From positions 1,240,001-1,304,000 of the forward strand of contig JAMCAN010000001.1 in NCBI GenBank assembly GCA_023715185.1: 64,000 bases of DNA. Direction: 5' to 3'. This stretch comes from Planococcus sp. MER TA 32b (lineage in GTDB: Bacteria; Bacillota; Bacilli; Bacillales_A; Planococcaceae). Every line of letters starts with the position of its first letter. The first letter of the stretch is position 1. The position numbers were made by a program, and so were the translations under genes. The notes below the pieces were generated by a model. That model worked only from the letters and a program-made list of their open reading frames with translations, had not been told where the DNA came from and ran no database searches. Below are positions 28,564-40,035 of this stretch, in pieces.

Positions 28564-29358
28564 ATGATGCAAACCATTAAAGCGATACGCGAGAAACTGG
28601 GGGAGGCAGAGAAGTGGGAGCCTTGGATCGAAGAATTGGAAACGGATGAGCGGAAGGCTGTCCGAAAATTACTGGTTTCATGGAAACGAAGACAGTCACT
28701 TCAGAAAAAGCTGATCGAAAATCTCGAATCCAAACAGCAATTCGACCGTTCATTCAAGGAATATCCTGAATGGACCGTGGCTGGCATCGATGAAGCGGGG
28801 AGGGGTCCGCTGGCAGGGCCGGTAGTGACTGCCGCTGTCATTCTTCCGAACCATTGCCCGACACTTGCCGGCCTCGACGATTCGAAAAAAGTCCCGAAAG
28901 CGAAACGGGATTATTTTGCGGAAGAAATTAAAAGGATCGCTGTGAGCTATGCCGTACATATCCAGCCGCCGGAAGAAATTGACCGATTGAATATTTACCA
29001 GGCAACGAAGCAGTCGATGGCTGAAGCGGCGCTGTCGCTTGCCCCCGCGCCGTCGATTATTCTCGCCGACGCAATGCAGCTCGAGATAGGTATACGGTGC
29101 GTTTCCATCATCAAAGGAGATGCGAAAAGTCTGGCGATTGCAGCCGCTTCCATTTTGGCCAAGACAGGCAGGGATGCGATCATGGAGGCGTACGCCTCAC
29201 AATATCCCGAATATGGTTTCGCCCAGCATGCGGGTTATGGAACGAAACTGCACGTGGAAGCAATACAGCGGCACGGCCCGACGCCGATCCACCGACGCAC
29301 TTTCGAACCTGTAAAGGGCATTTTGGAGCAAGCGGATACATTTGGAATAAAGAAATGA
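28564..29358 (+). CDS. rnhB: Ribonuclease HII
   Basis: Cleaves RNA in RNA-DNA hybrids and at single ribonucleotides in DNA. The 264-residue protein has an N-terminal extension of about 70 residues typical of Bacillus RnhB, then GIDEAGRGPLAGPV (74-87). Asp76, Glu77, Asp169 (ILADAM) and Asp186 (KGDAKS) form the metal site. GGAAGGAG precedes two adjacent ATG codons. In B. subtilis ylqG and ylqH follow; neither is present before sucC here. Confidence 0.96.
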   Translation: MMQTIKAIREKLGEAEKWEPWIEELETDERKAVRKLLVSWKRRQSLQKKLIENLESKQQFDRSFKEYPEWTVAGIDEAGRGPLAGPVVTAAVILPNHCPTLAGLDDSKKVPKAKRDYFAEEIKRIAVSYAVHIQPPEEIDRLNIYQATKQSMAEAALSLAPAPSIILADAMQLEIGIRCVSIIKGDAKSLAIAAASILAKTGRDAIMEAYASQYPEYGFAQHAGYGTKLHVEAIQRHGPTPIHRRTFEPVKGILEQADTFGIKK

Positions 29359-29402
29359 AGAAATTGAATATTTCAAGTATTCGTGAGCTTGGCTGTCTAC
29401 TG

Positions 29403-29431
29403 TGGACATTTTGTGGCAACTTTAATACAAT
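29403..29431 (+). promoter_or_regulatory. Predicted promoter of sucCD
   Basis: TGGACA (29403-29408), 17-base spacer, TACAAT (29426-29431), 50 bases before sucC. Confidence 0.65.
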
Positions 29432-29480
29432 GGTAGAGGCAATAAAATTAAGAGACAGATGTTTGATTGGAGGATGACAG

Positions 29481-30641
29481 ATGAATATCCATGAATATCA
29501 GGGAAAACAGGTCCTGAAACAATATGGCGTATCAGTTCCAGAAGGCCATGTTGCTTTTTCACCTGAAGAAGCAGTCAAAGCAGCGAAAGAACTTGGTTCG
29601 GATGTTGTCGTTGTAAAAGCTCAGATCCACGCAGGTGGACGAGGCAAAGCAGGCGGCGTCAAGCTGGCTAAAAACTTGGATGAAGTGCGCGAGTACGCTA
29701 AGGAACTTCTTGGCAAAGTGCTTGTGACTCACCAAACAGGTCCGGAAGGTAAAGAAGTTAAACGTCTTTACATCGAAGCGGGCAGCAACATCGAAAAAGA
29801 ATACTATCTTGGATTGGTCCTTGACCGCGAAACTTCCCTAGTCAACTTGATGGGATCAGAAGAAGGCGGAATGGACATCGAAGAAGTGGCAGCAAACACA
29901 CCGGAGCGTATCTTCTATGAAGAAATCGATCCTGTTGTCGGTTTGACTGGTTTCCAGGCTCGCCGCATGGCGTTCAACATGAACATCCCGGCTAAGCTTG
30001 TAAACAAAGCAGCCAAATTGATGCTGGGCCTTTACCAGGCTTATGTGGAAAAAGACGCAGCAATCGTCGAAATCAACCCATTGGTTGTAACTGGCGACGG
30101 ACAGGTAGTCGCTTTGGATGCGAAGTTCAACTTCGATGCCAACGCTCTATACCGTCATCAGGACATCATGGAAATGCGCGATTACGATGAAGAAGATGCC
30201 AAAGAAATCGAAGCTTCCAAGTATGACTTGAGCTACATTTCATTGGACGGAAACATCGGCTGTATGGTTAACGGTGCCGGCCTTGCTATGGCAACAATGG
30301 ATACGATCAACTATTACGGCGGCTCACCCGCTAACTTCCTTGACGTTGGGGGCGGTGCCACTGCTGAGAAAGTAACGGAAGCATTCAAAATCATTCTTTC
30401 TGACAAGAATGTTAAAGGGATCTTCGTTAACATTTTCGGCGGTATCATGAAGTGTGACATCATTGCGGAAGGCGTAATCCAAGCTGCTAAAGAAGTCAGC
30501 CTTGAAGTGCCGTTAGTAGTCCGTCTTGAAGGAACAAACGTAGAACTTGGTAAAAAACTGCTGAACGAATCAGGTCTGAACATCGTAGCTGCCGGCACTA
30601 TGGCGGATGGCGCGAAACAGATCGTAGAACTTGTAGGCTAA
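29481..30641 (+). CDS. sucC: Succinate-CoA ligase, beta subunit
   Basis: Nucleotide-binding beta chain of succinyl-CoA synthetase in the citric acid cycle. The 386-residue protein begins [17 protein letters not shown], with an ATP-grasp domain ([14 protein letters not shown], about 48-61), EINPLVV, and a C-terminal CoA-ligase domain with [11 protein letters not shown] and [12 protein letters not shown]. Codon use is highly biased, suggesting strong expression. sucD follows 18 bases later. Confidence 0.98.
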   Translation: MNIHEYQGKQVLKQYGVSVPEGHVAFSPEEAVKAAKELGSDVVVVKAQIHAGGRGKAGGVKLAKNLDEVREYAKELLGKVLVTHQTGPEGKEVKRLYIEAGSNIEKEYYLGLVLDRETSLVNLMGSEEGGMDIEEVAANTPERIFYEEIDPVVGLTGFQARRMAFNMNIPAKLVNKAAKLMLGLYQAYVEKDAAIVEINPLVVTGDGQVVALDAKFNFDANALYRHQDIMEMRDYDEEDAKEIEASKYDLSYISLDGNIGCMVNGAGLAMATMDTINYYGGSPANFLDVGGGATAEKVTEAFKIILSDKNVKGIFVNIFGGIMKCDIIAEGVIQAAKEVSLEVPLVVRLEGTNVELGKKLLNESGLNIVAAGTMADGAKQIVELVG

Positions 30642-30659
30642 AGAAGGGCAGGGACAAAA

Positions 30660-31562
30660 ATGAGTGTATACATTAATAAAGACACGAAAGTGCTTGTACA
30701 GGGAATTACAGGGTCAACTGCCCTTTTCCATACAAAGCAAATGCTTGAATACGGAACGAAAATCGTTGCGGGTGTAACACCAGGCAAAGGCGGTACTGAA
30801 GTTGAAGGCGTACCTGTTTTCAACACAGTTGAAGATGCCGTAAAAGCTACAGGTGCCAATGTATCTGTAATTTATGTACCGGCTCCTTTTGCTGCTGACG
30901 CAATTCTTGAAGCAGTGGAAGCTGAATTGGACATGGCTATCTGCATCACTGAGCACATTCCTGTATTGGATATGGTAAAAGTGAAGCGTTATATGGAAGG
31001 CAAGAAAACACGTCTTGTCGGACCTAACTGCCCGGGTGTCATCACTCCGGACGAATGTAAGATCGGCATCATGCCTGGCTACATCCACAAAAAAGGGCAC
31101 GTTGGTGTTGTATCACGCTCCGGTACGTTGACGTACGAAGCGACTCACCAATTGTCTGAAGAAGGAATCGGCCAATCGACTGCTGTCGGCATCGGCGGAG
31201 ACCCGGTAAACGGCACAAACTTTATCGACGTATTGAAAGAATTCAATGAAGATGAAGACACTTATGCTGTTGTAATGATCGGTGAAATCGGTGGTACTGC
31301 TGAAGAAGAAGCTGCAGAATGGGTTAAAGCGAACATGACTAAACCTGTTGTAGGCTTTATCGGCGGACAAACTGCTCCAGAAGGAAAACGCATGGGCCAC
31401 GCCGGTGCGATCATTTCCGGAGGTAAAGGTACTGCTGCAGACAAGATCAAAGCAATGAACGCTGCTGGAATCGAAGTTGCGGACACTCCTTCAGTTATCG
31501 GTGAAACTTTGATCAAAGTGATCAAAGAAAAAGGTCTTTACGACGCTTGTAAAACACATTAA
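30660..31562 (+). CDS. sucD: Succinate-CoA ligase, alpha subunit
   Basis: CoA-binding chain that forms phosphohistidine during the reaction. The 300-residue protein has [13 protein letters not shown] near the start, the CoA domain, [10 protein letters not shown] (121-130), [12 protein letters not shown], and the active-site His247 in [11 protein letters not shown]. It forms an obligate pair with sucC and is closed by a terminator. Confidence 0.98.
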   Translation: MSVYINKDTKVLVQGITGSTALFHTKQMLEYGTKIVAGVTPGKGGTEVEGVPVFNTVEDAVKATGANVSVIYVPAPFAADAILEAVEAELDMAICITEHIPVLDMVKVKRYMEGKKTRLVGPNCPGVITPDECKIGIMPGYIHKKGHVGVVSRSGTLTYEATHQLSEEGIGQSTAVGIGGDPVNGTNFIDVLKEFNEDEDTYAVVMIGEIGGTAEEEAAEWVKANMTKPVVGFIGGQTAPEGKRMGHAGAIISGGKGTAADKIKAMNAAGIEVADTPSVIGETLIKVIKEKGLYDACKTH

Positions 31563-31571
31563 TAATTGTGG

Positions 31572-31609
31572 ACGCGGAACCTTAACCGGTTTCGCGTTTT
31601 TAATTTTTT
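31572..31609 (+). terminator. Intrinsic terminator after sucD
   Basis: ACGCGGAACC pairs with GGTTTCGCGT (one G-U), then TTTTTAATTTTTT. Confidence 0.92.
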
Positions 31610-31646
31610 CATCTTCGGGTGAATAAAGATAATATTCAAACAGCTA

Positions 31647-31675
31647 TTTACATGTTCTCCCAGTCAGGCTACTAT
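31647..31675 (+). promoter_or_regulatory. Predicted promoter of dprA
   Basis: TTTACA (31647-31652), 17-base spacer, TACTAT (31670-31675), 55 bases before the dprA ATG. Confidence 0.65.
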
Positions 31676-31730
31676 TAAGCTTAAGTTGAACTTCATCTTT
31701 GTCAGGCATCCAAAAGAATGGAGGAACTTT

Positions 31731-32636
31731 ATGGATTCATTGTTTGAACAAAGGTTGATGGCGCTGCATTACGTTTATCCCAGACCACTGAATCGATTAA
31801 AGAGGCTGATGCTCGATGATCCGACACTGGAATATCTTGAAAACAGGCCAGCTTGGGAAATCAGCCAATTGCTCGAGATTAAACCGGAAGTGGCGGCGAA
31901 TTTAAAAACCGCTTACAGAAAGTCATTAAACATCCCCTATTCTGATACGTATGAAAAGCATAAGATACTCCCCATATCTTATAACCATCCCTATTATCCA
32001 CAAAGCCTATTTCATCTCATTGATCCGCCAGCCATCCTTTACGCCAAGGGCAACATCGACCTTTTATCGGATGAGGACCTTCTCGGTATTATCGGGTCCA
32101 GAAAAGCTTCCGATTACTCACAAAAAGCGATGGACCTGATAATACCGGACCTTGCGGCGGCAGGATTTACAATAGTCAGCGGATTGGCCAAAGGCGCTGA
32201 TGCGATGGCGCATCGCACTGCCATTGCGTGCGGCGGCAAAACAATTGCTGTTACCGGCAGCGGATTTATGCATCCGTATCCGAAAGAGAATAGTGAATTG
32301 AATATTATAATAGAAGAAACTCAATTGGCGATAACTGAATATCCGCCCTATATGCAGCCGAAACGCTGGAATTTTCCGATGCGGAACCGCATAATCAGCG
32401 GATTGGTTAAAGGTGTTTTGGTGACGGAAGCGGAAGTGAAAAGCGGAACGCTGAGCACTATCGAGCATGCCCTGGAACACGGCAAGGATATTTTTGCGGT
32501 TCCGGGTAATATCGGTTCGCCCCTTTCAGCTGGACCGCATAAACTGATTTATGAAGGCGCAAAACCGGTCTGGAACGCCCTTCAGGTGCTGGAAGAATAC
32601 CGGGAAATTCAGGTTTTAAATAAGTCGATAAAATGA
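31731..32636 (+). CDS. dprA: DNA-processing protein DprA
   Basis: Loads RecA on incoming single-stranded DNA during transformation. The 301-residue protein starts at ATG 31731, chosen by the GGAGG seven bases upstream; an in-frame TTG at 31686 has no site. An N-terminal helical region leads to the Rossmann-like DprA fold with GIIGSRKASDYS, SGLAKGADAMAHR, VTGSG and FPMRNRIISGL, all family motifs. No C-terminal winged-helix domain is evident. It implies DNA uptake capacity, although no com genes are in this window. Confidence 0.95.
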   Translation: MDSLFEQRLMALHYVYPRPLNRLKRLMLDDPTLEYLENRPAWEISQLLEIKPEVAANLKTAYRKSLNIPYSDTYEKHKILPISYNHPYYPQSLFHLIDPPAILYAKGNIDLLSDEDLLGIIGSRKASDYSQKAMDLIIPDLAAAGFTIVSGLAKGADAMAHRTAIACGGKTIAVTGSGFMHPYPKENSELNIIIEETQLAITEYPPYMQPKRWNFPMRNRIISGLVKGVLVTEAEVKSGTLSTIEHALEHGKDIFAVPGNIGSPLSAGPHKLIYEGAKPVWNALQVLEEYREIQVLNKSIK

Positions 32637-32642
32637 AATGCC

Positions 32643-32671
32643 TTGCATTAACACAAAAACTGTTATACATT
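32643..32671 (+). promoter_or_regulatory. Predicted upstream promoter of topA
   Basis: TTGCAT (32643-32648), 17-base spacer, TACATT (32666-32671), just after the dprA stop. Confidence 0.55.
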
Positions 32672-32699
32672 TTGCACAGGTATTTCTTATTTATACAAT
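32672..32699 (+). promoter_or_regulatory. Predicted second promoter of topA
   Basis: TTGCAC (32672-32677), 16-base spacer, TACAAT (32694-32699), immediately after the first; the pair forms tandem promoters 39 bases before topA. Confidence 0.5.
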
Positions 32700-32737
32700 T
32701 TGTAAAATTTTAAGAAACCTCTATGAGGAGGAATTTT

Positions 32738-34807
32738 ATGTCGGATTTTTTAGTGATTGTGGAATCGCCAGCAAAGGCGAAAACAATCGAGCGTTATTTG
32801 GGGAAGAAGTATAAAGTCCGCGCATCTTTAGGACATTTGCGTGATTTGCCCCGCAGCCAGATGGCAGTGGACGTCGAAAATAATTTCGAACCCCGTTATA
32901 TTACGATACGGGGAAAAGGCCCGATCCTGCAGGATTTGAAAAAAGAAGCAAAAAAAGCGAAGAAAGTCTTCCTCGCGGCTGACCCCGACAGAGAAGGGGA
33001 AGCGATTGCATGGCATTTGGCCAACGCACTCGGTGTAGACCTCGACTCGGATTGCCGGGTTGTCTTCAATGAAATCACAAAAGATGCTATAAAAGAATCT
33101 TTTAAACAACCGCGCAAAATTGATATGGACCTTGTTGATGCACAACAGGCAAGACGTGTACTTGACCGTCTCGTCGGGTACAGCATCAGTCCTTTATTGT
33201 GGAAAAAAGTGAAAAAAGGATTATCGGCCGGCCGTGTGCAATCAGTGGCACTTCGTCTGGTCATCGACCGCGAAAACGAAATCAAGGAATTCGAACCGGA
33301 AGAATACTGGTCGATTACCGGTGAATTCGAAAAAGCGAAAAAGAAATTCGAAGCACAATTTTACGGAAATGCAACTGAAAAAATGAAGTTGGAAAACGAA
33401 GACGATGTCAAAGCGGTCATGGCGACGATGAAAGGCAAGAATTTCACAGTCAACCGCGTCGTAAAGAAAGAGAGAAAGAGAAATCCATCCCCTTCTTTCA
33501 CAACATCCTCTCTGCAGCAGGAAGCAGCCAGAAAATTAAACTTCCGCGCCAAGAAAACCATGATGCTCGCACAGCAGCTCTATGAAGGCATCGCGGTCGG
33601 CAAAGAAGGAATTACTGGTTTGATTACGTATATGCGTACGGATTCAACACGAATTTCCGATACGGCTAAGCAAGATACCGTCAAATTTATCGAAGAGAAA
33701 TACGGCTCAGAGTTTGTAACAAAAACGGCTGCCGCAAAACAGTCCACAAAATCCCAGGACGCCCACGAAGCGGTGCGTCCAACAAGTGTAATGCGAACTC
33801 CTGAATCGCTGAAAAGTATTTTATCCCGCGATTTGTACCGCCTGTATAAATTGATCTGGGATCGTTTCGTAGCGAGCCAGATGAGTCCTGCGGTCCTTGA
33901 TACAGTAATGGCGGAGCTCCAGAACGGGGAAGCGGTGTTCCGCGCTAACGGTTCACAGGTGAAATTCCCCGGATTCATGAAAGTATATGTGGAAGGCACA
34001 GATGACAAAACAGACGACAAAGACAATATCCTGCCTGAAATGGAAGAAGGCGACAAAGTAAAAGCTTTGGCCATCGAACCTAAACAGCATTTTACGCAGC
34101 CGCCTCCACGGTATACGGAAGCGCGTCTCGTCAGAACGCTTGAAGAATTGGGGATAGGCCGTCCGTCAACCTATGCGCCAACACTGGACACGATTCAGAA
34201 ACGCGGCTATGTCACCCTTGACGCGAAACGTTTCATACCGACTGAGCTTGGTGAAATTGTCCACAGTCTTGTTCTCGAGTTCTTCCCGGATATTCTGAAT
34301 ATCGAATTCACCGCCAAAATGGAGCATGATCTCGACAGTGTCGAGGATGGCGATGTGGAATGGAAGAGCATCATAGCCGAGTTTTTCAAAGACTTCGAGA
34401 AAGATGTCGAAGTAGCTGAAAATGAAATGGAGAAAGTTCAGATCAAAGACGAACCGGCAGGGGAAGATTGTGAGCATTGCGGGTCGCCGATGGTCTTTAA
34501 ACTTGGCCGTTACGGTAAATTCATGGCTTGCAGCAATTTCCCTGATTGCCGCAACACGAAGGCGATTGTCAAACATACGGGCGTAAAATGTCCGACATGC
34601 AAAGAAGGCGAAATAGTCGAACGGAAGAGCAAGAAAAAACGCATCTTCTACGGCTGCGAACGTTACCCTGATTGTGAATTCGTATCATGGGATAAACCGA
34701 TTGAGCGTCCGTGTCCGAAATGCAGCAATCTTCTTGTTGAAAAGAAAGTGAAAAAAGGCGTTCAGATCAATTGTGTAAATTGTGATTATCTGGAAGAAGT
34801 ACAATAA
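32738..34807 (+). CDS. topA: DNA topoisomerase I
   Basis: Relaxes negative supercoils by single-strand passage. The ATG at 32738 follows GAGGAGG and gives 689 residues. TOPRIM domain: [16 protein letters not shown] (6-21) and DPDREGE (82-88). Active-site Tyr298 is in [14 protein letters not shown]. Three C-terminal zinc ribbons follow: CEHCGSP to CSNFPDC, CPTCKEG to CERYPDC, and CPKCSNL to CVNCDY. Length and layout match Bacillus TopA. Confidence 0.97.
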   Translation: MSDFLVIVESPAKAKTIERYLGKKYKVRASLGHLRDLPRSQMAVDVENNFEPRYITIRGKGPILQDLKKEAKKAKKVFLAADPDREGEAIAWHLANALGVDLDSDCRVVFNEITKDAIKESFKQPRKIDMDLVDAQQARRVLDRLVGYSISPLLWKKVKKGLSAGRVQSVALRLVIDRENEIKEFEPEEYWSITGEFEKAKKKFEAQFYGNATEKMKLENEDDVKAVMATMKGKNFTVNRVVKKERKRNPSPSFTTSSLQQEAARKLNFRAKKTMMLAQQLYEGIAVGKEGITGLITYMRTDSTRISDTAKQDTVKFIEEKYGSEFVTKTAAAKQSTKSQDAHEAVRPTSVMRTPESLKSILSRDLYRLYKLIWDRFVASQMSPAVLDTVMAELQNGEAVFRANGSQVKFPGFMKVYVEGTDDKTDDKDNILPEMEEGDKVKALAIEPKQHFTQPPPRYTEARLVRTLEELGIGRPSTYAPTLDTIQKRGYVTLDAKRFIPTELGEIVHSLVLEFFPDILNIEFTAKMEHDLDSVEDGDVEWKSIIAEFFKDFEKDVEVAENEMEKVQIKDEPAGEDCEHCGSPMVFKLGRYGKFMACSNFPDCRNTKAIVKHTGVKCPTCKEGEIVERKSKKKRIFYGCERYPDCEFVSWDKPIERPCPKCSNLLVEKKVKKGVQINCVNCDYLEEVQ

Positions 34808-34826
34808 TTAATCGAGGTGTTCAACT

Positions 34827-36137
34827 ATGACAAAAACCATCAATGTAATCGGAGCAGGACTCGCCGGCAGTGAAGCTGCTTGGCAAATCGCTAAAAGAGG
34901 GGTCAATGTCCGCTTATATGAAATGCGGCCGGTCAAACAGACTCCAGCCCACCATACGGATAAATTCGCCGAACTGGTATGCAGCAACTCATTGCGCGCA
35001 AACTCGCTGACTAACGCTGTTGGCGTTATTAAAGAAGAAATGCGGATGATGGACTCGGTCATCATCGAGTCAGCCGACAAGGCGTCTGTGCCTGCTGGCG
35101 GAGCGCTAGCGGTAGACCGCCATGAATTTGCTGGAGCGGTTACGGATAAAGTCCGCAACCACCCGCTTGTTGAAGTGATCAATGAAGAAGTTACGGAAAT
35201 TCCGGAAGGCATCACAATTATCGCGACGGGTCCATTGACATCACCGGCGCTGGCTGAAAAGGTCCGTAAACTGACTGGTGAAGATTATCTTTATTTCTAC
35301 GATGCTGCTGCACCGATTGTTGAAAAAGACAGCATTGATATGGATAAAGTCTATTTGAAATCGCGTTACGATAAAGGCGAAGCCGCTTATCTTAACTGTC
35401 CGATGACTGAAGAGGAATTCAAGCGGTTCCACACTGCTTTGGTCGAAGCCGAAGTTGTGCCGTTGAAGGAATTTGAAAAAGAGATTTATTTTGAAGGCTG
35501 TATGCCGGTCGAAGTGATGGCTGCCAGAGGCGAAAAAACGCTGACTTTCGGTCCGATGAAACCGGTCGGCCTTGAAAATCCGAAAACAGGGGAGCGTCCG
35601 TATGCGGTTGTTCAGCTTCGTCAGGATGATGCGGCGGGCACGCTTTATAATATTGTCGGATTCCAGACACACTTGAAATGGGGACCTCAGAAAGAAGTTC
35701 TGAAACTCATTCCTGGCTTGGAAAATGTTGAAATTGTCCGTTATGGTGTTATGCACCGCAACACATTCATCAACTCTCCGCGCGTATTGAAACCGACTTA
35801 CCAGTTGAAAGCCAACCCGAACATCTTCTTTGCCGGCCAGATGACTGGTGTTGAAGGTTATGTTGAATCAGCGGGAAGCGGCTTGCTGGCGGGCGTCAAT
35901 GCAGCGAAATTGGCTCTTGGCGAGGAACTTGTCATTTTCCCGGCTGACACAGCACTTGGAAGCATGGCGCGTTACATCACTGAAGCCGACGGCGAGAACT
36001 TCCAGCCGATGAACATCAACTTCGGTTTGTTCCCTGACCTTGGGGAACGTATCCGTTCGAAGCAGGAGCGCGCAGAAAAACACGCAAACCGTGCCCTTGA
36101 ATCAATTCGAAATTATATGAATACAGTAACTGTTTAA
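34827..36137 (+). CDS. trmFO: tRNA m5U54 methyltransferase TrmFO (folate- and FAD-dependent)
   Basis: Makes ribothymidine-54 in tRNA using methylene-tetrahydrofolate, in place of the SAM-dependent TrmA. The 436 residues begin with an FAD Rossmann motif [14 protein letters not shown] (8-21) and include [18 protein letters not shown] and [14 protein letters not shown], all typical of the Gid/TrmFO family. It has its own terminator, separating it from xerC. Confidence 0.96.
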   Translation: MTKTINVIGAGLAGSEAAWQIAKRGVNVRLYEMRPVKQTPAHHTDKFAELVCSNSLRANSLTNAVGVIKEEMRMMDSVIIESADKASVPAGGALAVDRHEFAGAVTDKVRNHPLVEVINEEVTEIPEGITIIATGPLTSPALAEKVRKLTGEDYLYFYDAAAPIVEKDSIDMDKVYLKSRYDKGEAAYLNCPMTEEEFKRFHTALVEAEVVPLKEFEKEIYFEGCMPVEVMAARGEKTLTFGPMKPVGLENPKTGERPYAVVQLRQDDAAGTLYNIVGFQTHLKWGPQKEVLKLIPGLENVEIVRYGVMHRNTFINSPRVLKPTYQLKANPNIFFAGQMTGVEGYVESAGSGLLAGVNAAKLALGEELVIFPADTALGSMARYITEADGENFQPMNINFGLFPDLGERIRSKQERAEKHANRALESIRNYMNTVTV

Positions 36138-36145
36138 TTGATAAA

Positions 36146-36184
36146 GGCCTCTGAATTTTGATATAATTTAGAGGCTTTTTATTA
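36146..36184 (+). terminator. Intrinsic terminator after trmFO
   Basis: GCCTCTGAATT pairs with AATTTAGAGGC (one G-U), seven-base loop, then TTTTTATTATT. Confidence 0.9.
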
Positions 36185-36249
36185 TTGTGCTGAGTGACCT
36201 TGAAAATGTCAGCACAAGATACTTTTAGATGGAAAGGACGGACTATCAT

Positions 36250-37143
36250 ATGGATAAGAAGGAAATGGTCCGGTCTTTTATCAGTTATATTCAACTGGAA
36301 AAAAATTATTCTGAACACACCGTCCATCATTACGAATACGACCTGGCCGGTTTTTTTCTGTTTTTGGAAAGTGAAGGCGTAGATGATCTTGAAGAGATTG
36401 AATATCTGCACGCCCGCAATTATGTCACGAAGTTATATGAAGAAAAGTTATCGAGGCAGACAGTGTCCCGGAAAATTTCCGCTATTCGATCCTTTTTTAA
36501 ATATGGCAACCGTGAATTTGGGTTGAGCGAAGAAGCATTCCGTTCACTTTATCATCCTAAAAAAGAAGAACGGCTGCCCCAGTTTTTTTATGAAGAAGAG
36601 CTGGCGGCGTTATTTCAATCAGTCAAAGGCTATGATAAATTGTCGATCCGCAACACTGCTTTATTGGAACTGCTGTACGCGACCGGAATGCGCGTCAGCG
36701 AATGTGTCTCCATTAGGATGAAAGACCTTGACCGCAGCATGCAAATCGTCAAGGTGATGGGGAAAGGACGGAAAGAGCGCTACATACCCTACGGACAGTT
36801 CGCGCATGATGCGCTGGAACATTATATCGATGAAGTTCGTCCTAAGCTTATGAAAAACACGGACCACGACGGTCTATTTGTTAATAACCGGGGAGATCTT
36901 GTGACAGCCCGCGGAATTCGGCATATCCTTACTGAATGCATGAAAAAGGCATCGGCCAATTCCAATATCTATCCCCATATGATCCGCCACAGTTTCGCCA
37001 CCCATTTATTGAATAATGGGGCGGATCTTCGGACGGTTCAGGAATTGCTGGGCCATACCCACCTGTCATCGACTCAGGTTTATACGCATGTAACAAAAGA
37101 GCATTTGCGAAAAACATATTTGAATTCACATCCGCGAGCATAG
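36250..37143 (+). CDS. xerC: Site-specific tyrosine recombinase XerC (CodV)
   Basis: Resolves chromosome dimers with XerD at dif. Starting at ATG 36250, with GGAAAGGACGG upstream, the protein is 297 residues; an ATG at 36229 lacks a site. N-terminal SAM-like domain (about 1-90), then catalytic domain with Arg148 (GMRVSE), Lys172 (GKGRKE), His243 and Arg246 ([10 protein letters not shown]), His269 (LLGHTHLSS) and nucleophile Tyr278. It is first of the xerC-hslV-hslU-codY operon. Confidence 0.96.
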   Translation: MDKKEMVRSFISYIQLEKNYSEHTVHHYEYDLAGFFLFLESEGVDDLEEIEYLHARNYVTKLYEEKLSRQTVSRKISAIRSFFKYGNREFGLSEEAFRSLYHPKKEERLPQFFYEEELAALFQSVKGYDKLSIRNTALLELLYATGMRVSECVSIRMKDLDRSMQIVKVMGKGRKERYIPYGQFAHDALEHYIDEVRPKLMKNTDHDGLFVNNRGDLVTARGIRHILTECMKKASANSNIYPHMIRHSFATHLLNNGADLRTVQELLGHTHLSSTQVYTHVTKEHLRKTYLNSHPRA

Positions 37144-37157
37144 AGAGGGGAATTATA

Positions 37158-37706
37158 ATGGAACAATTTCATGCCACCACGATATTCGCTGTGCGCCATA
37201 ACGGCGAATGCGCGATGTCCGGTGATGGACAAGTGACATTCGGCAACGCTGTTGTCATGAAACATACAGCAAGAAAAGTACGGACTTTATATAACGGCCA
37301 GGTGTTGACGGGCTTTGCCGGATCAGTAGCCGATGCCTTTACTCTTTTTGAAATGTTTGAAGGCAAACTGACCGAATATAACGGAAATCTTCAGCGGGCT
37401 GCAGTGGAACTCGCGAAGCAATGGCGTGGAGATAAAATGCTGCGCCAGCTGGAAGCGATGCTGATTGTCATGAATAAAGAAGAACTCCTGTTAGTTTCGG
37501 GAACTGGTGAAGTGATAGAACCTGACGACGGGATACTGGCAATCGGTTCCGGCGGCAATTATGCTTTGGCAGCAGGGCGGGCTTTGAAGAAATATGCCGG
37601 AGACAATATGTCCGCCAAAGAAATCGCACAGTCGGCGCTTGAAACCGCGGCGGATATTTGTGTCTATACAAATCATCAAATCGTAGTGGAGGAGCTGTCT
37701 AAATGA
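37158..37706 (+). CDS. hslV: ATP-dependent protease proteolytic subunit HslV (ClpQ/CodW)
   Basis: Proteasome-like peptidase chain that works with HslU. The 182-residue protein begins [16 protein letters not shown] and contains [25 protein letters not shown] and the [14 protein letters not shown] motif. The N-terminal hydrolase position is unusual for Bacillus: B. subtilis CodW, from memory, starts MSSFHATTIF and uses an N-terminal serine, while residues 2-3 here are Glu-Gln. The first possible nucleophiles are Thr7 and Thr8, which would require propeptide removal. The stop overlaps hslU. Confidence 0.95.
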   Translation: MEQFHATTIFAVRHNGECAMSGDGQVTFGNAVVMKHTARKVRTLYNGQVLTGFAGSVADAFTLFEMFEGKLTEYNGNLQRAAVELAKQWRGDKMLRQLEAMLIVMNKEELLLVSGTGEVIEPDDGILAIGSGGNYALAAGRALKKYAGDNMSAKEIAQSALETAADICVYTNHQIVVEELSK

Positions 37707-39100
37707 GAACGCAAACGGATCTAACACCCAGACAAATTACAGAACATCTTGACCGCTACATTGTCGGGCAGAAAGATGCCAAGCGGTCAATTGCGATCGC
37801 ACTTCGCAACCGCTACAGAAGAAGCCGGCTGGATGAAGAGCTGCGTGACGAAGTGATCCCGAAGAATATCCTGATGATCGGGCCGACAGGTGTCGGAAAG
37901 ACGGAAATTGCGAGACGCATCGCTAAATTGACAGGCGCGCCCTTCATCAAAGTTGAAGCGACGAAATTCACCGAAGTGGGTTATGTTGGACGCGATGTGG
38001 AATCGATGGTGCGTGACTTGGTGGAAGCTGCAGTCAGAATCGTGAAAGAAGAGAAGTTCGAAGCGGTGAAAGGTAAAGCGGAAGCTGCCGCCAATGAACG
38101 GATTGTAAAATTGCTCGTTCCTTCGATGAAGAAAAAGCAGGCAAGCCAAAATCCGCTTGAGATGATGTTCGGCCAAAAATTCGATCAGGATGAAGAAGAG
38201 CCGACTGCTGAAGTGGAAGTTCGCGTGAAAAGACGGGAAATCGCTGCAGATTTGAAAGCGGGGAAATTGGAAGACGAGTGGCTGAATGTCGAGGTGCTGG
38301 AAAACGCGCCGTCGATGTTTGATGCCCTTCAAGGTTCCGGCATGGAGCAGATGGGCGCGAATATGCAGGATGCCTTATCTTCCCTGATGCCGAAGAAAAA
38401 GAAAAAACGCCGCCTTCAAGTGAAAGAGGCCAGACGCATTTTAGCTGCAGAAGAAGCGGCGAAACTGGTTGATGATGAAGAAGTGGCAAGTGAAGCGATT
38501 GACCGGGCAGAACAGCACGGCATCATCTTTATTGACGAGATGGACAAGATCGCCAGCAAGAATAACTCGTCTTCAGCGGATGTATCGCGTGAAGGTGTGC
38601 AGCGGGATATTCTGCCGATTGTCGAAGGCTCGACCGTTTCCACAAAGTACGGAGCGGTGAAAACGGACTATATGCTGTTTGTTGCGGCGGGGGCATTCCA
38701 TATGTCCAAGCCTTCTGACCTGATTCCTGAACTGCAGGGCCGGTTCCCGATCCGTGTGGAGCTGCAGAAGCTGGAAGTGGGCGATTTCGTCAAAATATTG
38801 ACGGAACCGAAACATTCTTTGCTGAATCAATATAAAGCGCTTCTCGAAACAGAGGGAGTTGTGGTAAACTTCAATGATGCCTCAATCGTCAGACTAGCGG
38901 AAATTGCGTATGAAGTGAATCAGGATACCGATAATATCGGAGCCCGCCGATTGCATACCATTTTAGAGCGGCTGCTCGAAGACCTGTCCTTTGAAGCTTC
39001 TGAAATAAGCCCTGCGCAAATAGACATAACACCTCAATATGTGAACGATAAACTTGAAAATGTGGCAAAAAACAAAGATTTGTCACAATTTATCCTGTAA
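37703..39100 (+). CDS. hslU: HslUV unfoldase ATPase HslU (ClpY/CodX)
   Basis: AAA+ ring that unfolds substrates and feeds them to HslV. The 465-residue protein has GPTGVGKT (60-67), the family's [14 protein letters not shown], an inserted I domain (about 105-245, charged and variable), Walker [12 protein letters not shown], and the C-terminal small domain with [11 protein letters not shown]. Its ATG overlaps the hslV stop (ATGA), so the subunits are coupled. Confidence 0.97.
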   Translation: MRTQTDLTPRQITEHLDRYIVGQKDAKRSIAIALRNRYRRSRLDEELRDEVIPKNILMIGPTGVGKTEIARRIAKLTGAPFIKVEATKFTEVGYVGRDVESMVRDLVEAAVRIVKEEKFEAVKGKAEAAANERIVKLLVPSMKKKQASQNPLEMMFGQKFDQDEEEPTAEVEVRVKRREIAADLKAGKLEDEWLNVEVLENAPSMFDALQGSGMEQMGANMQDALSSLMPKKKKKRRLQVKEARRILAAEEAAKLVDDEEVASEAIDRAEQHGIIFIDEMDKIASKNNSSSADVSREGVQRDILPIVEGSTVSTKYGAVKTDYMLFVAAGAFHMSKPSDLIPELQGRFPIRVELQKLEVGDFVKILTEPKHSLLNQYKALLETEGVVVNFNDASIVRLAEIAYEVNQDTDNIGARRLHTILERLLEDLSFEASEISPAQIDITPQYVNDKLENVAKNKDLSQFIL

Positions 39101-39185
39101 ATAAGTCAAATCAGTTCCCTTAAAGAGTAAAAAGCTTTAGAATATTGAATAAATACGGTACGAAATATGTAGGAGGTTCATTATA

Positions 39186-39965
39186 ATGAATTTATTAGGA
39201 AAAACTAGACGCATCAACTCTATGCTGCAAGCAGCAGCCGGCAAGCCGGTAAACTTTAAGGACATGGCGGAAACTTTGAGCGAAGTAATCGAATGCAACG
39301 CATTCGTTGTCAGCCGCAAAGGTAAAGTCCTTGGCTATGCCATCAACCAGCAGATCGAAAACGAACGGATGAAAGGCATGCTTGAAGAGCGCCAGTTCCC
39401 GATCGAATACACACAAAACCTTTCAAACATCAACGAAACATCCGCTAACCTGGATGTAAACAGCGAACACACAATCTTCCCTGTGGAAGAACGCGAATTG
39501 TTCAAAAACGGCCTGACTACAATTGTGCCGATCATCGGCGGCGGCGAACGTCTTGGCACATTATTGCTTGGACGCGTCAACGCTGAATTCCAGGATGATG
39601 ATTTGATCCTTGGTGAATACGGTGCAACAGTTGTCGGGATGGAAATCCTTCGTGAAAAAGGCGACCGCATCGAAGAAGAAGCACGCAGCAAAGCTGTTGT
39701 TCAAATGGCGATCTCTTCACTTTCTTACAGTGAACTTGAAGCAATTGAACACATTTTTGAAGAACTTGACGGCAATGAAGGTTTGCTTGTCGCTTCAAAA
39801 ATCGCTGACCGTGTAGGAATCACTCGTTCAGTAATCGTCAACGCACTTCGCAAACTTGAAAGTGCCGGCGTCATCGAATCACGTTCACTTGGGATGAAAG
39901 GGACTTACATCAAAGTCCTTAACACGAAATTCCTTGCTGAGCTTGAGCAATTGAAAATGAACTAA
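39186..39965 (+). CDS. codY: Global nutrient regulator CodY
   Basis: GTP- and branched-chain-amino-acid-sensing repressor. The 259-residue length is the B. subtilis length. The N-terminal GAF domain (1-155) keeps the ligand residues Arg61, Thr96 and Phe98; the C-terminal winged HTH is at about 203-226 ([20 protein letters not shown]). AGGAGG precedes the ATG. The 85-base gap after hslU may hold an extra promoter, but none is convincing. Confidence 0.98.
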   Translation: MNLLGKTRRINSMLQAAAGKPVNFKDMAETLSEVIECNAFVVSRKGKVLGYAINQQIENERMKGMLEERQFPIEYTQNLSNINETSANLDVNSEHTIFPVEERELFKNGLTTIVPIIGGGERLGTLLLGRVNAEFQDDDLILGEYGATVVGMEILREKGDRIEEEARSKAVVQMAISSLSYSELEAIEHIFEELDGNEGLLVASKIADRVGITRSVIVNALRKLESAGVIESRSLGMKGTYIKVLNTKFLAELEQLKMN

Positions 39966-39975
39966 TGTGAATCAG

Positions 39976-40010
39976 GAGACACCGGGTATTTATATCCGGT
40001 GTCTTTTTTC
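39976..40010 (+). terminator. Intrinsic terminator after codY
   Basis: AGACACCGG / CCGGTGTCT stem, ten-base loop, then six T. It ends the xerC-codY operon. Confidence 0.94.
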
Positions 40011-40035
40011 TTTTGTTATTTCATGCTCTACACCA

